Origin: Hedera helix
Taxonomy: Eukaryota; Streptophyta; Magnoliopsida; Apiales; Araliaceae
Direction of reading: 5' to 3'
Assembly: GCA_947179155.2 (NCBI GenBank)
Contig: OX359267.1
Coordinates: 37,154,498 to 37,218,497, forward strand
DNA: 64,000 nt
In this document: piece by piece, positions 23,254 through 35,700 of the stretch
How the letters are laid out: each line of letters begins with the position of its first letter
Numbering within the stretch: the stretch's first letter is position 1
Translations under genes and position numbers: made by a program
Notes under the pieces: generated by a model
Databases searched by the model: none
Told to the model about the DNA's origin: nothing
The model's input: only the letters and a program-made list of their open reading frames with translations

Positions 23254-24133
23254 GTGAGCAACTATAAATACAACTATATATTGAGGTCAAGGTACATACA
23301 CGTTACATAGAATTTATCATTCTTGTTTTTGAGCAATTTAATCCGTCCATTATTGACGCTTTTTGACAAATATTAATTCTCACACCGAAGTTATTTCGCG
23401 ATGGCTCGAGCCATCAAATTTTTGGTGTGTTTATTAGCCATTCACGGTGGAAATTAACTTGACTTTTGGTGATTTGGCAGGCAAGTAAATTTTGGCGTCA
23501 ACAATGAGTAACTTTTTTTAAAAGATATTTGATTCGAAACTGTTATATGACTAAGATTTAATATTAAAATAGCGAAGAGTTTAAAAAATACCATTAATAT
23601 ATTAAATTTAAACTCTATTGGATAATAGTAGTAAGAGATCAAAATTTTTCTATTGCTTTCCTTTAATAATATAATTGTGTTTTGATTTTAACACTAGTCG
23701 GATATATACCATTAATATATTAAATTTAAACTCTACGGAATAATAGTAGTAAGAGATCAAAATGTTTGACCATGACACAAAAACTGAGAGGACCAATTGC
23801 AGTTGTTGGTAGGACTCTCCTCTCTTCTTGTGAGTGTAAATGTTATATTCTCATTACTTGCATAAGCGGTGCCCCTTGCTATTTCCATTATCCTTCCTCC
23901 TCATCTTGATTGGGAAACCCTTCCCCTCCTCTTGAAACAGAATTAATATTGAGAATAGTTGATTGCATTTCAATGGTTTTGTTTTTTTTTATTTCATGAA
24001 AATGATTCATTTCATTTCTCCTATAATTTTTGCAATCCAAACACAACATAAGTTCCTTTTAAATGACGTCAAGCACATAAATTAAAAAAATAATTAATAG
24101 TTTGACAATTGATAATTAACAAATGATTCCTTC
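23254..24133. other. Intergenic stretch; TATA box and very short ORF with signal-peptide character
   Basis: ACTATAAATAC (about 23269-23279) looks like a TATA box. About 125 bp further, an ATG at 23401 opens only 18 codons before a stop. The peptide (MARAIKFLVCLLAIHGG) has a basic start and hydrophobic core, as in a plant secretory signal. It may be the broken first exon of a small secreted-protein gene, or chance. A direct repeat of about 65 bp (ACCATTAATATATTAAATTT) lies at about 23590-23655 and 23707-23771. Nothing else is recognised. Confidence 0.35.
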
Positions 24134-25954
24134 TGATGAGGGAGTTTTATACTTCCGAGTAGTGGTGCACAAATGGCCTGTGGCCTGCAACCCGGCCTTG
24201 GTCAGGCTTGGTCTAGCTCAGCTCAGCCTAGAGGTCTCGAACATGCCACATTTTTTGGCTCAGATCCAGCCTGGCCTGGCCTGGCTTGCCAACAAGTCCA
24301 TCATGCACTTAGGTCTGGTCCGGCCTGAGGCCCGACCTGGTCTGAGGCCTAGCCTGGCCTAAGGCTCATCCTGGTTCAATTCTCTCACTACAGATGAAAC
24401 CTTCCTCTTTGTGACAACTCATTCAATAAACCAAATAAAATTGACATCTTTCAATACGTTCATTCATACATGTTTGTTTATATACGAATAAAGAAATCCA
24501 TGAAAACACATTGGGTAGTGTAATATATAAGAATTTTCATTGCCTAGTTTGTAACCTACATTTTTTGCAGACCTTTCATCGTATCTTCATTTTAATAAAT
24601 ACTTAGCGTAAAAATCTTCATCTTCATTTTAATAAATACTTAGCCTGGCCTGGCCTGCAGGCCAAAAGTCAATGGTAATGGCCTGGCCTGACCTAGTTAA
24701 AGGCCAAGGCTTGGCAGGCCCAGGCCGGACCAAGCCAGGGCGACCTGTTGTGCATGACTACCTATGAGTTAGGTATTGTCAGGCTCAATATTTTGCTATC
24801 TTTATGTATTTTTTGGTACTTTTATTTGTTTAGGTTTATTTTATAGGAAAAGGCAAAGGAGGGGCGAATATGTAATTATTGAACTTCAGTGGCATTTTCG
24901 TAATTTTGAGCATCAGGCCAGCTCTAGGGCACTGGGTCGCAACAAGGTTAGGCGATTTTTCTATTTTGTGCATAAATTTGATTCCAAAGTGGATTGTAAT
25001 TCTTTAAAGCCTTGTTTTCAAGGAGCATTATAAATAGGAGACCTAGGGCTTTCAAGAGGAGGATGACTAGCAAGGATTGGAGACCTAATTGAAAGCAAGA
25101 AGATTCAAATGAGGCAACGCAGAAAAGATGAATGCTAAAGGGTAGAGAGAGAAATAAGATATTTCTTCACAGTTTCTTCTTTTCTCTTTATTGTGAACTT
25201 TGATACTTTACAAGATGTTGATGAATTTGATGATTTTTCTTTCCAATTCAATTATGAACTAATACAATTATTAAGATTGCAATGAAACCTAATGCTTAGC
25301 TTTAATTGATTTACTCTTATTTTCAATTGTTGGTCTTATATGAGTTATTTATCATTTTTTGTGCTTATTGTATAATTGTTTAGCCGACAATTAATTTGAA
25401 ATCCTAGATGGAATTGAAAGATGAAGTTTAGGATTAAATCTAGTTATGATAACATATGTCTAATTTATTCTTCGTATGATTGAATAATTGGATTTGTGTG
25501 TAGGATAGTAATATACATATGTTTCGCATGTAACTTTTATGAGAATCTGAGTTTAATGAATTTGTTCTAAGTTATTTTGCATAGGAATATAGTAATTTAA
25601 TTGGGATATATTTTTTTATTAATCATTGGAAAAGGGTAATAAATAATTATGAATTATTAGTTAACAATTCATTTTGGCTAAATAATTGAAAATAGAGTGA
25701 GGAGGTTTATGTGACGCATTAGGGTAAATTGTAATCTTAAGTTTTTTATATATGGTAATCTTAGTTTTAATTTTAGTTTAGTAATTTTCTTCGTTAAATT
25801 GCAATTGTTTAAATAAAATTTAATTGATATAAAATTGGTACTTGAAAATTTATTAGTAATAGTTCTCTGTGGGATCGACACTCTACTTTACATTATATTA
25901 CTTGTTGATCGTGTATACTTGCACGTAATTTGTCATTATCTAAATCGGACAACA
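24134..25954 (+). mobile_element. 5' LTR of the first Athila-like element
   Basis: It starts TGATGAGGGAG and ends CGGACAACA. Without the hAT-type MITE and one TSD copy it is about 1212 bp, close to the 3' LTR (1225 bp). The TATA box TATAAATAG is at about 25030-25038. Many substitutions separate it from the 3' LTR, so the insertion is old. Confidence 0.9.
24160..24760. mobile_element. hAT-type MITE (601 bp) inserted in the 5' LTR
   Basis: The ends TAGTGGTGCACAA and, as reverse complement, TAGTCATGCACAA match at 11 of 13 bases. The 8 bp flanks CTTCCGAG (24152-24159) and CCTATGAG (24761-24768) align to a single CCTACGAA in the 3' LTR, so this is an 8 bp TSD that has since mutated. The interior is rich in GGCCTGGCCTG motifs in both orientations and codes for no transposase. 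Confidence 0.8.
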
Positions 25955-25960
25955 AGTTTT

Positions 25961-25977
25961 TGGCATCGTTGCTGATG
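25961..25977 (+). other. Primer-binding site, tRNA-Asp type (degraded)
   Basis: TGGCATCGTTGCTGATG lies 6 bp after the 5' LTR. It resembles the TGGCGCCGTTGCCGGGG site common in Athila-type elements, with several changes. Confidence 0.65.
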
Positions 25978-26282
25978 AAATGTTCTAGTATTTATTTCAA
26001 TATTAGTTTTCATCAATTCAATCTTAGTTTAAACATTTTTAATTCTTTGTTTTTACTTGCTTTTGCAAGCCATCAACTGTATATTCTCATTGTTCTTAGT
26101 CATCACTCAAAGCCTTAACATTCCATTAGTGTAACATGCTTTTTCAAAATTTAAAGCTTGATCATCAGTCATAAATTTCGCAGTGACCGTACTTATAAGA
26201 TTTCACTAGCGAATACGCTTTCCTAGAAGCTTAAAGTTTGCTACCTTTTAATTTATGTATGTAAACGCGATCAAAGGGTCAT

Positions 26283-27880
26283 GAACCAATACCGTACGAA
26301 GACGAAATAGATAGAAGGTTCTGAAAACTAAGAATTTATTGTGAAGAAGTACATAGTCAAGAAGCTATGGTTACAGAAGATAATAAGTCATTAAGGGATT
26401 ACGCTATGCCATTGGTTACGGAGATCCAGTCTAGTATTCAAAGCCCCGCTATTCAAGCTACTACATTCGAGATTAAGCTGGGTACAATCCAGATGATATA
26501 TAATTTAGTTTAGTTTGGGGATCTGCTGAACGATGACCCAAACAATCATTTGGTCAGTTTTTTAGAGATACGTGACACCTTTAAATACAATGGAGTTTCT
26601 GAAGATGCCATCAGATTGAGATTTTTTCCTTTCACATTTTGTGATAAGGCAAAAAGTTGGTGACATTCGTCGCCGCCTGGTTCGATTACAAGATGGACAA
26701 ACTTAGCACAAAAATTATTAACCATCAGCCAAAAAACGAGGATGAGAAACGACATCACCTCGTTCACTCAGCGTGATTCAGAGAGTCTCTATGAAGCTTG
26801 GGAGCGATTCAAGGATTTACTCCGCATGTGCTATCACCACAGAAGTCCTAAGTGATTGCAAGTGTAGACTTTCTACAATGGATTATTTAATGTCACTTAG
26901 ACTAGTGTTGATATAGCTACAGGTGAAACATTAATGGGAAGAAATTATGATGAAGCCTATGATTTATTGGAGACGATGACTTCCAACAACTATCAGTGGC
27001 CTTTTGCGAGGGTCAATCAGCCAAAGGCAACAGGGATTTATGAGATCGATGCGTTTACTGCTTTGGTTGCGCAAATGGCTACCTTGATGAAGAAAATTGA
27101 TGCAATGGGAGTGCAGCAGAGTATGGAAATGGTGTGTGAATTTTATGCAGGAAATCAGTCAAGCAACCAATGTACAATTAGTGCGGAGCCTGTGCAATCT
27201 ATTGGTAACTATAACAGGTAGCAACATGACAATAATCCCAACAACTACAACCTTGGTTAGAGGAATCATTTGAACTTTTCTTGGAGTAACAATCAAACTC
27301 AAAATCATGCTCCAAGGCAATCACACATCCATCAGGTTTCCAAAATCAGCCTCCTCTACAGCTGAAAAAGCAATCAAGCTTGAAGGAGGTTTTGGCTAAT
27401 AAGTTTATGATTCAAGTTGATATGAATGTGAAAAGTCAAGCGGTGTCAATCCAGAACTTAAAAAATCAAATGGGTCAGCTAGTAAATGCCATGAACAATC
27501 GACCATCACTTTAAGAAGTGGCAAAGAATTACCTGAGGTTGTTGATGGAATTTCAATGCAAACACTTGAAGAGGATAACAAGGTTGATAAGGAAAGTAGC
27601 AAAGATGAGGAACTTAAGTATAAAAAGGAGAAAAATTCAGTTGTAAAGTTAGATGGAAGCAAGCAAAGTTCTTATGTGCCTCTAGTGCCATTCCTACAAC
27701 GACTCCAGAAATCAAAGTTAAATAAGAAATTTTTGAAGTTTTTAGAGGTGTTTAAGAAACTCTAGATTAATATTCCATTTGCAGATGCATTAGAGTAAAT
27801 GTCTAGTTATGTGAAGTTCATGAAATAAATCTCGTCAAAAGATAGAAGGCTAGGTAATTTCGAGATAGTTGCGCTCACGG
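26283..27880 (+). pseudogene. Gag remnant of the first Athila-like element
   Basis: Plus-strand frames show a retrotransposon gag domain: DDPNNHLVSFLEIRDTF, AIRLRFFPFTFCDKAKSW, ESLYEAWERFKDLLRMC and FYNGL, followed by GRNYDEAYDLLETMTSNNYQ. An Asn/Gln-rich part follows (about 27220-27320), then a Lys/Glu-rich linker toward the protease. Several stops (for example near 26513, 26663 and 26854) and a frameshift near 27200 inactivate it. Confidence 0.8.
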
Positions 27881-28690
27881 AGGAGTACAATGTCATTCTG
27901 CAAAAGAAGTTACCTCTAAAGCTCAAGGATCAGGGTATCTTCACAATTCTATGTATAATAGGAAATATTTTTTTTGGGAGAGCATTGCGTGATTTAGGGG
28001 CTAGTATTAATTTGATGCCAATTTCTATCAATTACCAGTTGGGTTTGAAGGAAGCTAAGCCTACCGATGTCACATTATAGTAGCAGACCGATCATTAATA
28101 TATCCAAGGAGTATAGTGGAAGACATTCTTGTTAAAGTGGATAAATTCATTTTTCCAGCAAACTTCATAGTTTTAGATTTCGAGGAAGACAAGGAAATAT
28201 ATATTATTCTCGGGCAACCATTCTTAGTAACGGGAAGAACATTGATCGATGTACAGAAAGGTGAGCTGATTATGAGAGTCCAAGATCAAGAGGTTACTTT
28301 TAGTGTATTTAAGTCTATGAAATTTCCTAGGGAGACGGAAGAGTGATTTTGAATGGATTAGTTTAAAGTGGCAACGGATGAAATATATGAAAGGAATTTC
28401 CTGCTCCTTCAGAGTATGTGCAACTGTTGAATGTCTCTCCACCACTTGTTAAGTTTGGAAAGCAATATGACACTTTAGATCAATTAAAAAGATCTTACAT
28501 TCCAGCAAAGTCATTTCTAGAAGAACCATCTGTTTTGGAGCTTAAACCTCTACCAAACCATTTAAGGTATGTTTATTTAGGCGATTCTTGTACATTACCA
28601 GTTATTATTTTTTCTTCACTTAACGAGTTTCAGGAAAACAAGTTACTACAAGTTCTTTGGGAATTTAAAGATGCTATATGATAGACCATC
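27880..28690 (+). pseudogene. Aspartic protease region (first Athila-like element)
   Basis: The readable frame gives LRDLGASINLMPISI (about 27985-28030), where Asp-Leu-Gly-Ala-Ser is the Athila-type form of the protease active site. VDKFIFPANFIVLDFEEDKE and ILGQPFLVTGRTLIDVQKGE follow (about 28134-28270). A linker with LKPLPNHLRYVYLGD leads into the RT. Stops occur near 28078 and 28344, and the frame shifts at least once. Confidence 0.8.
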
Positions 28691-29754
28691 GCTGGCTTTA
28701 AGGGAATCAATCCTTCCATTTGCATGCATAAGATCTTATTACTTGAAGATGGTGCCAAGCCAGTTATTGAGCAACTACGCATATTAAATTCAATCACAAA
28801 GAAGGTGGTAAAGAAGGAAATTATTAAGTGGTTAGATGCCGGAATTACTTGAAGATGGTGCCAAACCAGTTATTGAGCAACTACGTATATTAAATTCAAT
28901 CACAAAAGAAGGTGGTAAAGAAAGAAATTATTAAGTGGTTAGATGCCGGAATTATTTACCCCATCTCGAATAGTTAATGGGTGAGCCTAGTTCAATGCAT
29001 GCCAAAGAAAGGAGGTATGACAATAGTTTTGAACGAGAACAATGAGTTGATCCCGACGTGGACAGTGAGGGGTTGGCGAACGTGTATATACTATCGCAAA
29101 CTCAATTAGGCGACTCACAACGATCGCTTCCCTCTACTGTTCATTGATCAGATGCTTAAAAGATTGGTTGGGCATCAATTCTTTTGTCTCCCGGATGGTT
29201 ATTCTGGCTACAATCAAATTGCTATAGCTTTTGAAGATCAAGAGAAGACTACTTTCACATGCCCATATGGAACCTTTGCCTTCTGAAGGATATCTTTTGG
29301 TCCATGGAACGCACCTGCAATGTTCTAAAGATGCATGATGGCGATATTCTTAGATATGTTCAAGTAGAATCTTGAGGTGTTTATGGACGATTTCTCGGTA
29401 TTTGGCGACAGTTTTGACTTGTGTCTTACGAATTTAATACTCGTTCTAAAGAGATGCATGGAAACTAATCTGGTTCTAAATTAGGAGAAGTGTCACTTCA
29501 TGGTTCAAGAAGGCATCATTTTGGGGCACAAGGTGTCTACTAATGGGTTAAAGATGGACAAGGCTAAAATTGAAACAATTAAAAATCTTCCACTACTAAC
29601 ATCTGTAAAAGGGATATGAAGTTTCTTGGGCCACGCTGGATTTTACAGGCGATTCATTAAGGACTTCTCCAAAATTATAAAATTTCTTTGCAATTTGCTA
29701 AAGAAAGATGTGTCATTCAACTTCAATTAATCATGTTAAGAGACTTTTGAGGTT
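28691..29754 (+). pseudogene. Reverse transcriptase remnant (first Athila-like element)
   Basis: Recognisable motifs are KKEIIKWLDAGI, CIYYRKLN (about 29080), DGYSGYNQIAIA (about 29190), TFTCPYGTFAF, the catalytic VFMDDFSVFG (about 29376) and the thumb/connection sequence LGHAGFYRRFIKDFSK (about 29625). At least eight stops break it. A 106 bp tandem duplication at the N-terminal side (28741-28846 repeated at 28847-28953) adds a frameshift, so the copy could not encode an active enzyme. Confidence 0.85.
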
Positions 29755-30180
29755 TTGAAAAAGAAGTTTGTGACTGCTCTGGTAATAGTCGCCCCAGATT
29801 GGAGTTTGCCTTTTGAGCTTATTTGCGATGCTAGAGACTTTGCGGTTGGCGCGTTCTTAGGCCAATATAAGGACAAAGTTTTTCATGCCATATATTATGC
29901 TAGAAAAACCTTGTCTAATGCACAGCTTAATTACACTACCACTGAGAAGGACTTATTAGCAGTGGTCTTTGCCTTTGATAAATTTTGGGCCTATTTCATT
30001 GGAACAAAGGTCATTGTATTTACAGATCTTTTCACTATTAAGTATCTTATCTTGAAGAAGGATGCTAAGCCACACTTGATTTATTGGATATTTTTTCTTC
30101 AAGAGTTTGATTTAGAGATTCGGGATAGGAAAGGGACAAAAAACCAAGTGGCGAACCATCTCTCTAGACTTGAAAATTCT
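29755..30180 (+). pseudogene. RNase H domain (first Athila-like element)
   Basis: This is part of the longest open stretch in the element (29755-30360, 201 codons). Visible motifs are ICDARDFAVGAFLGQ with the first catalytic Asp, IYYARKTLSNAQLNYTTTEKDLLAVVFA with the catalytic Glu, and VIVFTDLFTIKYL with the third acidic residue. NQVANHLSRLEN closes the domain. The open frame continues into the integrase N-terminal part. No start codon is expected here, because pol is translated as a polyprotein. Confidence 0.85.
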
Positions 30181-31490
30181 CAACAACAAAAGGGAGATAG
30201 TGTAATGATCAATGAATCCTTCCTAGATGAGCAACTATTCTACGTCACAAAGGAAACACCATGGTATGCAGATTATGTGAACTATATTGTGAGCCATATA
30301 TTTCCTCCTGAATTGATCACTCACCAAAAGAAGAAGTTTTTTCATGACGTGAAACATTAGCACTGGGATGAGCCCTTTCTGTTTAAACAGTGTATGGACC
30401 AAATGATAAGGAGGTTTGTTCCTAAGGAAGAAATTGAAGATATTCTAAAGCAGTGTCACTCATTGGGTTATGAAGGTCATTATAGGGGAGAGAACAACAA
30501 CGACATTCTTCAATCAGGTTTATATTGGCCAACTCTCTTCAAGGATGCCCATTTATTCGTGATGAAGTGTGATAGACGTCAAAGAATAGGAAATTTTTCA
30601 AAGCAACATGAGATACCCTTAAACACTATGTTGAAAGTGGAGATCTTTGACGTATGGGGTATCAATTTCATGGGTCCGTGCTCGTCATCCTTTAACAATT
30701 AATAAATTCTTATTGCGGTGGATTATGTCTCAAAATGGGTTGAAACTGCTGCTTTGCCTACAAATAACGCTAAAGTGGTGTTAAACTTTCTCGGGAAAAA
30801 CATATTTACAAGGTTCGGCATGCCAATGACGATAATTAGCGATGAAGGTACTTACTTTTGGAATAGGTACTTCAGATCCCTTCTAGCTAAATATAGAGTT
30901 ACATACAAGGTTGCCATAGCGTATCATCCCTATACTAGTGGCCAAGCCGAGGTTTCGAACAGAAAAGTGAAAAGAATCTTAGAGAAAATTGTGAATCCAT
31001 CATGCAAGGATTGGTCAAGGAAGCTTGATGTTGCCTTGTGGGCATATCGAACCAAGTACAAAACACTGATCGGGGTGTCTCCTTACAAACTTGTATACGA
31101 AAAAGTGTGTAATCTTCTAGTAGAGTTAGAATATAGTGCTTATTGGGCTATCGGAAGCTCGATTTTGATATGCATGTAACGAGTGAGAAGAGACTTCTAC
31201 AAATGAATGAAATGGATGAATTTCATCTTCAAGCCTATAAGAATGCCAAGTTATACAAAGAAAGGGTGAAAAGCTAGCATGACAAGAAGATTATTGAGCG
31301 AAAGTTCGAGCTAGGACAAGCTGTGTTGCTTTTCAACTCTAGGCGCAAGCTCTTCCATGGTAAACTTAAATCAAGGTGGTCTGGCCCTTTCATTATCACT
31401 AAGGTATTCCCGCATGGAGCAATTGAACTCGAGACTAATTCAAAGTAAACATTCAAGGTTAATAGACAGAGACTAAAGCACTATTAAGGT
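30181..31490 (+). pseudogene. Integrase remnant (first Athila-like element)
   Basis: The order is: linker with TPWYADYVNYIVSHIFPPE; zinc-binding region HSLGYEGHYRGE with a degraded second Cys pair (KCDRRQRIG) at about 30450-30600; core EIFDVWGINFMGP (about 30640); VDYVSKWVETAALP (about 30718); ISDEGTYFWNRYF (about 30837, Asp then Asn before the usual Gly-rich turn); AIAYHPYTSGQAEVSNR with the catalytic Glu (about 30917-30960); and LWAYRTKYKT. A C-terminal part with GPFIITKVFPHGAIEL ends near 31490. Stops lie at 30358, 30700 and after 31176. Confidence 0.85.
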
Positions 31491-32587
31491 GGCGACGTAG
31501 TTTGTCAAAGAACCTCAATTAACCTTGCTGATCCACAATAAAACATGGGGTAGTTAGGCTAAAGGCTATAAAATAAGCACTAATTGGGAGGTAACCCAAG
31601 TTTATTTAATTTTCATTATTATTTTTTATTGTGTTTTTAGGAAGTTGTAGTTATTATTATTAGTTTATTGTGCTTCTTGTTAGCTTTTTAATTCTTGCTT
31701 AATTATCATTTTAGGTCTTAAAGCATTAAGGAATTGAAGTAAGAAAGCAACAATATTCATGTTTTTAAAAGACAAGGTAGCGTCTCAGGGCTGCCTTGTA
31801 AAATCTTAAAAATTAGGGTAGCGCCTCGGCACTGCAAAATACTTGTATGATAGCGCCTTGGTGTTGAACCTTTCCTGGACATTCTATAAGCTAGCGCTTT
31901 AACACTACAGGTAGAATAATTTATAGCGCCCCTACACTGAGATCATATCGGTTTTTTTTTTTTTGTTAAAAAAAGTGATTCCAACTGGCTTGTTACATAC
32001 TCTTATGCTTTAAATCCAAGTCAAAACAAAAAAATTTCATAGCATTCATCCCACAAACTCCTAATCCAACTCCAAATCTTCTTCAACTCGGTTACTAAAT
32101 GAAATCCAAGGTAGATTCAAGCTTCCATCCTCAGTTTATTCACAGATTGAGTTCAACTTCTTCAACATCAAATCGGGTTTGAATCTCAACCAAGCATCTA
32201 AGTAATTCTAAAGCTGTGCAAGGTATTGGTTTTTAAAATAACTTGGGTTTGGATTTTTATTGTGCATTTGGTGATAAACAAATTTGATTATGCTTTTTAT
32301 TAGAAGAGATTTGATTAGTAAATTTGAGTGTTTGATAGTATTGAGTTCCCAATTGATTTTGTGTTGGTTCAATTGGAAGTTTGGGATTTTACTATGTTGA
32401 ATTAGATTGTTTGAAGCATTGTGAAGAATCATAGATTAGGTGGCTTGATTTAAGTTTAGGGGAAATTAATTAGGAATTGAATTTGGTTGTGCACACCACG
32501 TGTTCAATTAATTATCGCAAAGAATAGTGTTGCTTTTCCTTGTGTTTTTGTTATGCATCGGGTTAAGAATCATCTTAGACTACAACA
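31491..32587 (+). other. Spacer between pol and the env-like ORF, with GCGCC motifs
   Basis: Noncoding. At 31780-31945 a short motif around TAGCGCCTCGGCACT recurs about five times in changed forms (TAGCGTCTCAGGGCT, TAGCGCCTTGGTGTT, TAGCGCTTTAACACTA, TAGCGCCCCTACACT). The best copies look like halves of a TAGCGCC/GGCGCTA palindrome. A GTAACCCAAGTTTATTT stretch (31592 on) follows pol. I see no ORF. Confidence 0.6.
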
Positions 32588-32778
32588 ATGTCTTCGAAAT
32601 GCTAACGTGGGGAAGGTTCAACATTAACTTCTATTAAGCTGTATGACAAGAAAAAGTTTGTGAGCGAAGCGGCTTCAGATAGGTTTAATATGTTGGCAAA
32701 CAAGACATTAACTCAGAAAAGAAGTTTACATCCTAATAAGTCATAAAATGGTGAAGTGGTTGTTATGATAATGGAGAG

Positions 32779-35700
32779 TATTTGGAATATGCATGTGAAT
32801 GTTATTTCTCTATTATAAGATTTGATGATGTGTCTTAAAAGATAAATGAATCAATATGCAAATATGTCTGCATTAATGAAAGATGTAAAGTCCTTAATAG
32901 TTAATAAACATTATGTTCTAAGGACTTAGATTGACGAGGTCAAATTTGTTAAGTTGATCTCGTATGAGTTAATAGCATTGTACAGTCCTTCAAAAGATCA
33001 CTATGTACAAGGACTATATACATATATAGAAAGATCAAACTTGTTAGGTTGATCTTAAATTGTAATAGATAGGCTTGATCGACCGAAAAGAACAACAGTC
33101 TGGCAAGGGAGTTAAAGCAAGAATCGCATACTACACTCATGATCGTAGTGTCTGCAAGCCATCAGCATAGCCAGTCATATGCTCACATTTCCAAAGAAGA
33201 ATCATAGAGTGTCTACTTAAAGATCATCAGTATGAAGACCCTGAATGACCGGCAAGCAAACAGAAGATCCAAGCACCAACTCCATCAGCAAGACTGATTG
33301 AGAAGTGAAGTGTCATTCAAATAGAAGTCTTATGAAATCACTCAAAGGAAGATCGTAGAGTCTCCTAGGAAGATCGTAGAGTCTGCCTGGTAAACGCAGA
33401 ATAAGGCTCGGAAAATCGTAGAGTCCTCTCGGCAGATCGTAGAGTTGTCTTAGCATCGTAGAGCTAACTCTCGGGATCGTAGAGTCCATATAGACAGTCA
33501 CTCTACGATTCTCCTAATTTTGTCTACGAACCAAGCAGAGTCAAAGAGCAACTTTTACATGAGTATTCAGAATCATGACAACAATCGTCATAAAGATTAT
33601 TCAGTAGGCTGTCATTGGGCTGTTAAACAAACTGAATGAAGATCTCGTACATCTACAGCATCTAGTCTGAACTGAGATCATAGAGCAGTTCAATTCATAA
33701 CTCTATGATTACACTACGACTTACACCACAAGTCAGATAAGTCGTAAAGTGATAAAGCAAGTTCATATGTACAACGTTCAAAGCAATCAAGCTGAAGATA
33801 TTCAAATGCTACCTGTCATAAACAACCTTTGATTGTACAGCAGAGAATGCAACTAAAAGTTCGTAGAGCAGTCCTCTACATTAAAGATCTGGCACCTGAA
33901 GGTTCATAGAGCAGTCCTCCATGACATATAAAACCAAGTAGTTCGAGCAAGCCTGAAGTTCATAGAGTAATCCTCTATGATAAGAAATCATCTGTTAAAG
34001 CTTAAACCAGATCATAGACTTATGCTCTATATACATAAAGTACAATGAAGATCACGAAGCATGAGGAGCATATCGTCAGGACCGCAAGGCTCGGATAAAA
34101 TCGTAGAGTTAGTAAAGTCAATCACTCTCTGATCTACACAGAAGCCTACGACAGACAAGTTCGTAGAGCTACATAGCAGAACCAACAAATGACTCAACGA
34201 TCAGAAGCCTACGACAGACAAAGATCGTAGAGCTACATAACAGAACCAACAGATGACTCAACGATCAGAAGCAAGAAGCTACAACTAGATTAATCGTCGA
34301 GTACTTAAGTGCCAACAAGGATTGAAGACATCTAAGCACTTAAGTCAGTAATCTCAAATGAGTTGTTAATTACTTCAGAAACATCCACGTCAACACTTCT
34401 ATGGTATCTACTATAGAAGAAGTCAGAAATGTCAGAATACTAACTTATGCGTGCTGAGTGTCAGAGCAAAGACTTCTAGTATCATGCATCAGGCTCAAGA
34501 AATTAGTGGACTGTGTCTCAACAATCATATTCTATCAAAAGACCTGTCCACTCTATGAAGACTGGGAAGAACCCAAGACTGACATCTCTCTCCAGGGTTA
34601 AAGAAGACAAGTCAACAAGTCAGAATCTGCAGAGCACTAACACTCTGACTAAATGAATAAAGTATTCATAAAGAAGTCTGAAACTAAACATGCTTCAACG
34701 GAAGGATTTGCTACAGAAAGATTTACTACAGAAAGATCTGCTACAGGAAGATTTGTATCAGGGAGATCTGCAACGGAAAGATAATTCAAAGATCTACAAA
34801 AGAGCAAATCTGGAAAAAGAAAAGGTGTGGTGAATAAGCAAGAACAATACATACACGACCGAATAGGTCGAGAAGCTTCACCAAGATAAAAACGAAAAAT
34901 GCCGAAGGGCTGGCATATGAGCTAAGAATCGAAGGATCAAAGAAGCCAAGAACACTTTGAGAAAAGAAAAGAACATAATGGAATTATGTGTGAAATACAA
35001 GCTAAGTGTTCAACACAACTGCTGAGCAAAAAGCTTATTGAAAAAACTCAGCAGTACATTTTGGGTGATCATGGGTAGTTGCTGAATACAGAAAGAAGAA
35101 GAACATCAACGACAAATATCAGCAGCATTCAAAGGTTGATCACAAGCAGCTGCTAAGTACCTAAAGATGAAGAAGAGCAAATGTTCTACTTAGCAGCACA
35201 ACCCAACGAACAAACAACTCAAGTCTGCTGGACTTAATGAGGGTCATAGTTTCTCGACAGAGAGAACTAAAGAAATCAAGTCTGCTGGACTTGTTGAGTA
35301 CCGAAGGGTACAAGAGATTCTAAGTCTGCTGGGCTTAGTCTACAGTCCCAAAGCTGCTGGCTTTGATGAGGGCAAGAGTGTCCTAGTCTTAATGTGACTG
35401 AAGAAACCAAGTCTGATGGATTTGATGAGGGCGACAGTGTCCTAATCCGGAGGACTAAACCTTAATGGATTTCCTACTTGTCAAAGTAGAAGAGTGGAGT
35501 AGGAGTTGTTCAGTCTCCGAACCACTTAAATCTCTCGTGTCATTTACTTTATGTCTTTTACACTTTTGCACTATAACTACTAAATCTGTTATCACCCATA
35601 CTGTAGATTAACACACTATTGAACTGACTCATATATCTTTAAGGTTTTTTTTTAAAAGTAAATCCGTTGTGCTTAAATTGATCCCATCATTTATCATTTA

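Noticed and set aside
24123..24362. 79-residue ORF across the GGCCTGG repeats
   Set aside because: It spans the junction of an LTR and a hAT-type MITE, so it is a chance frame in GC-rich repeats.
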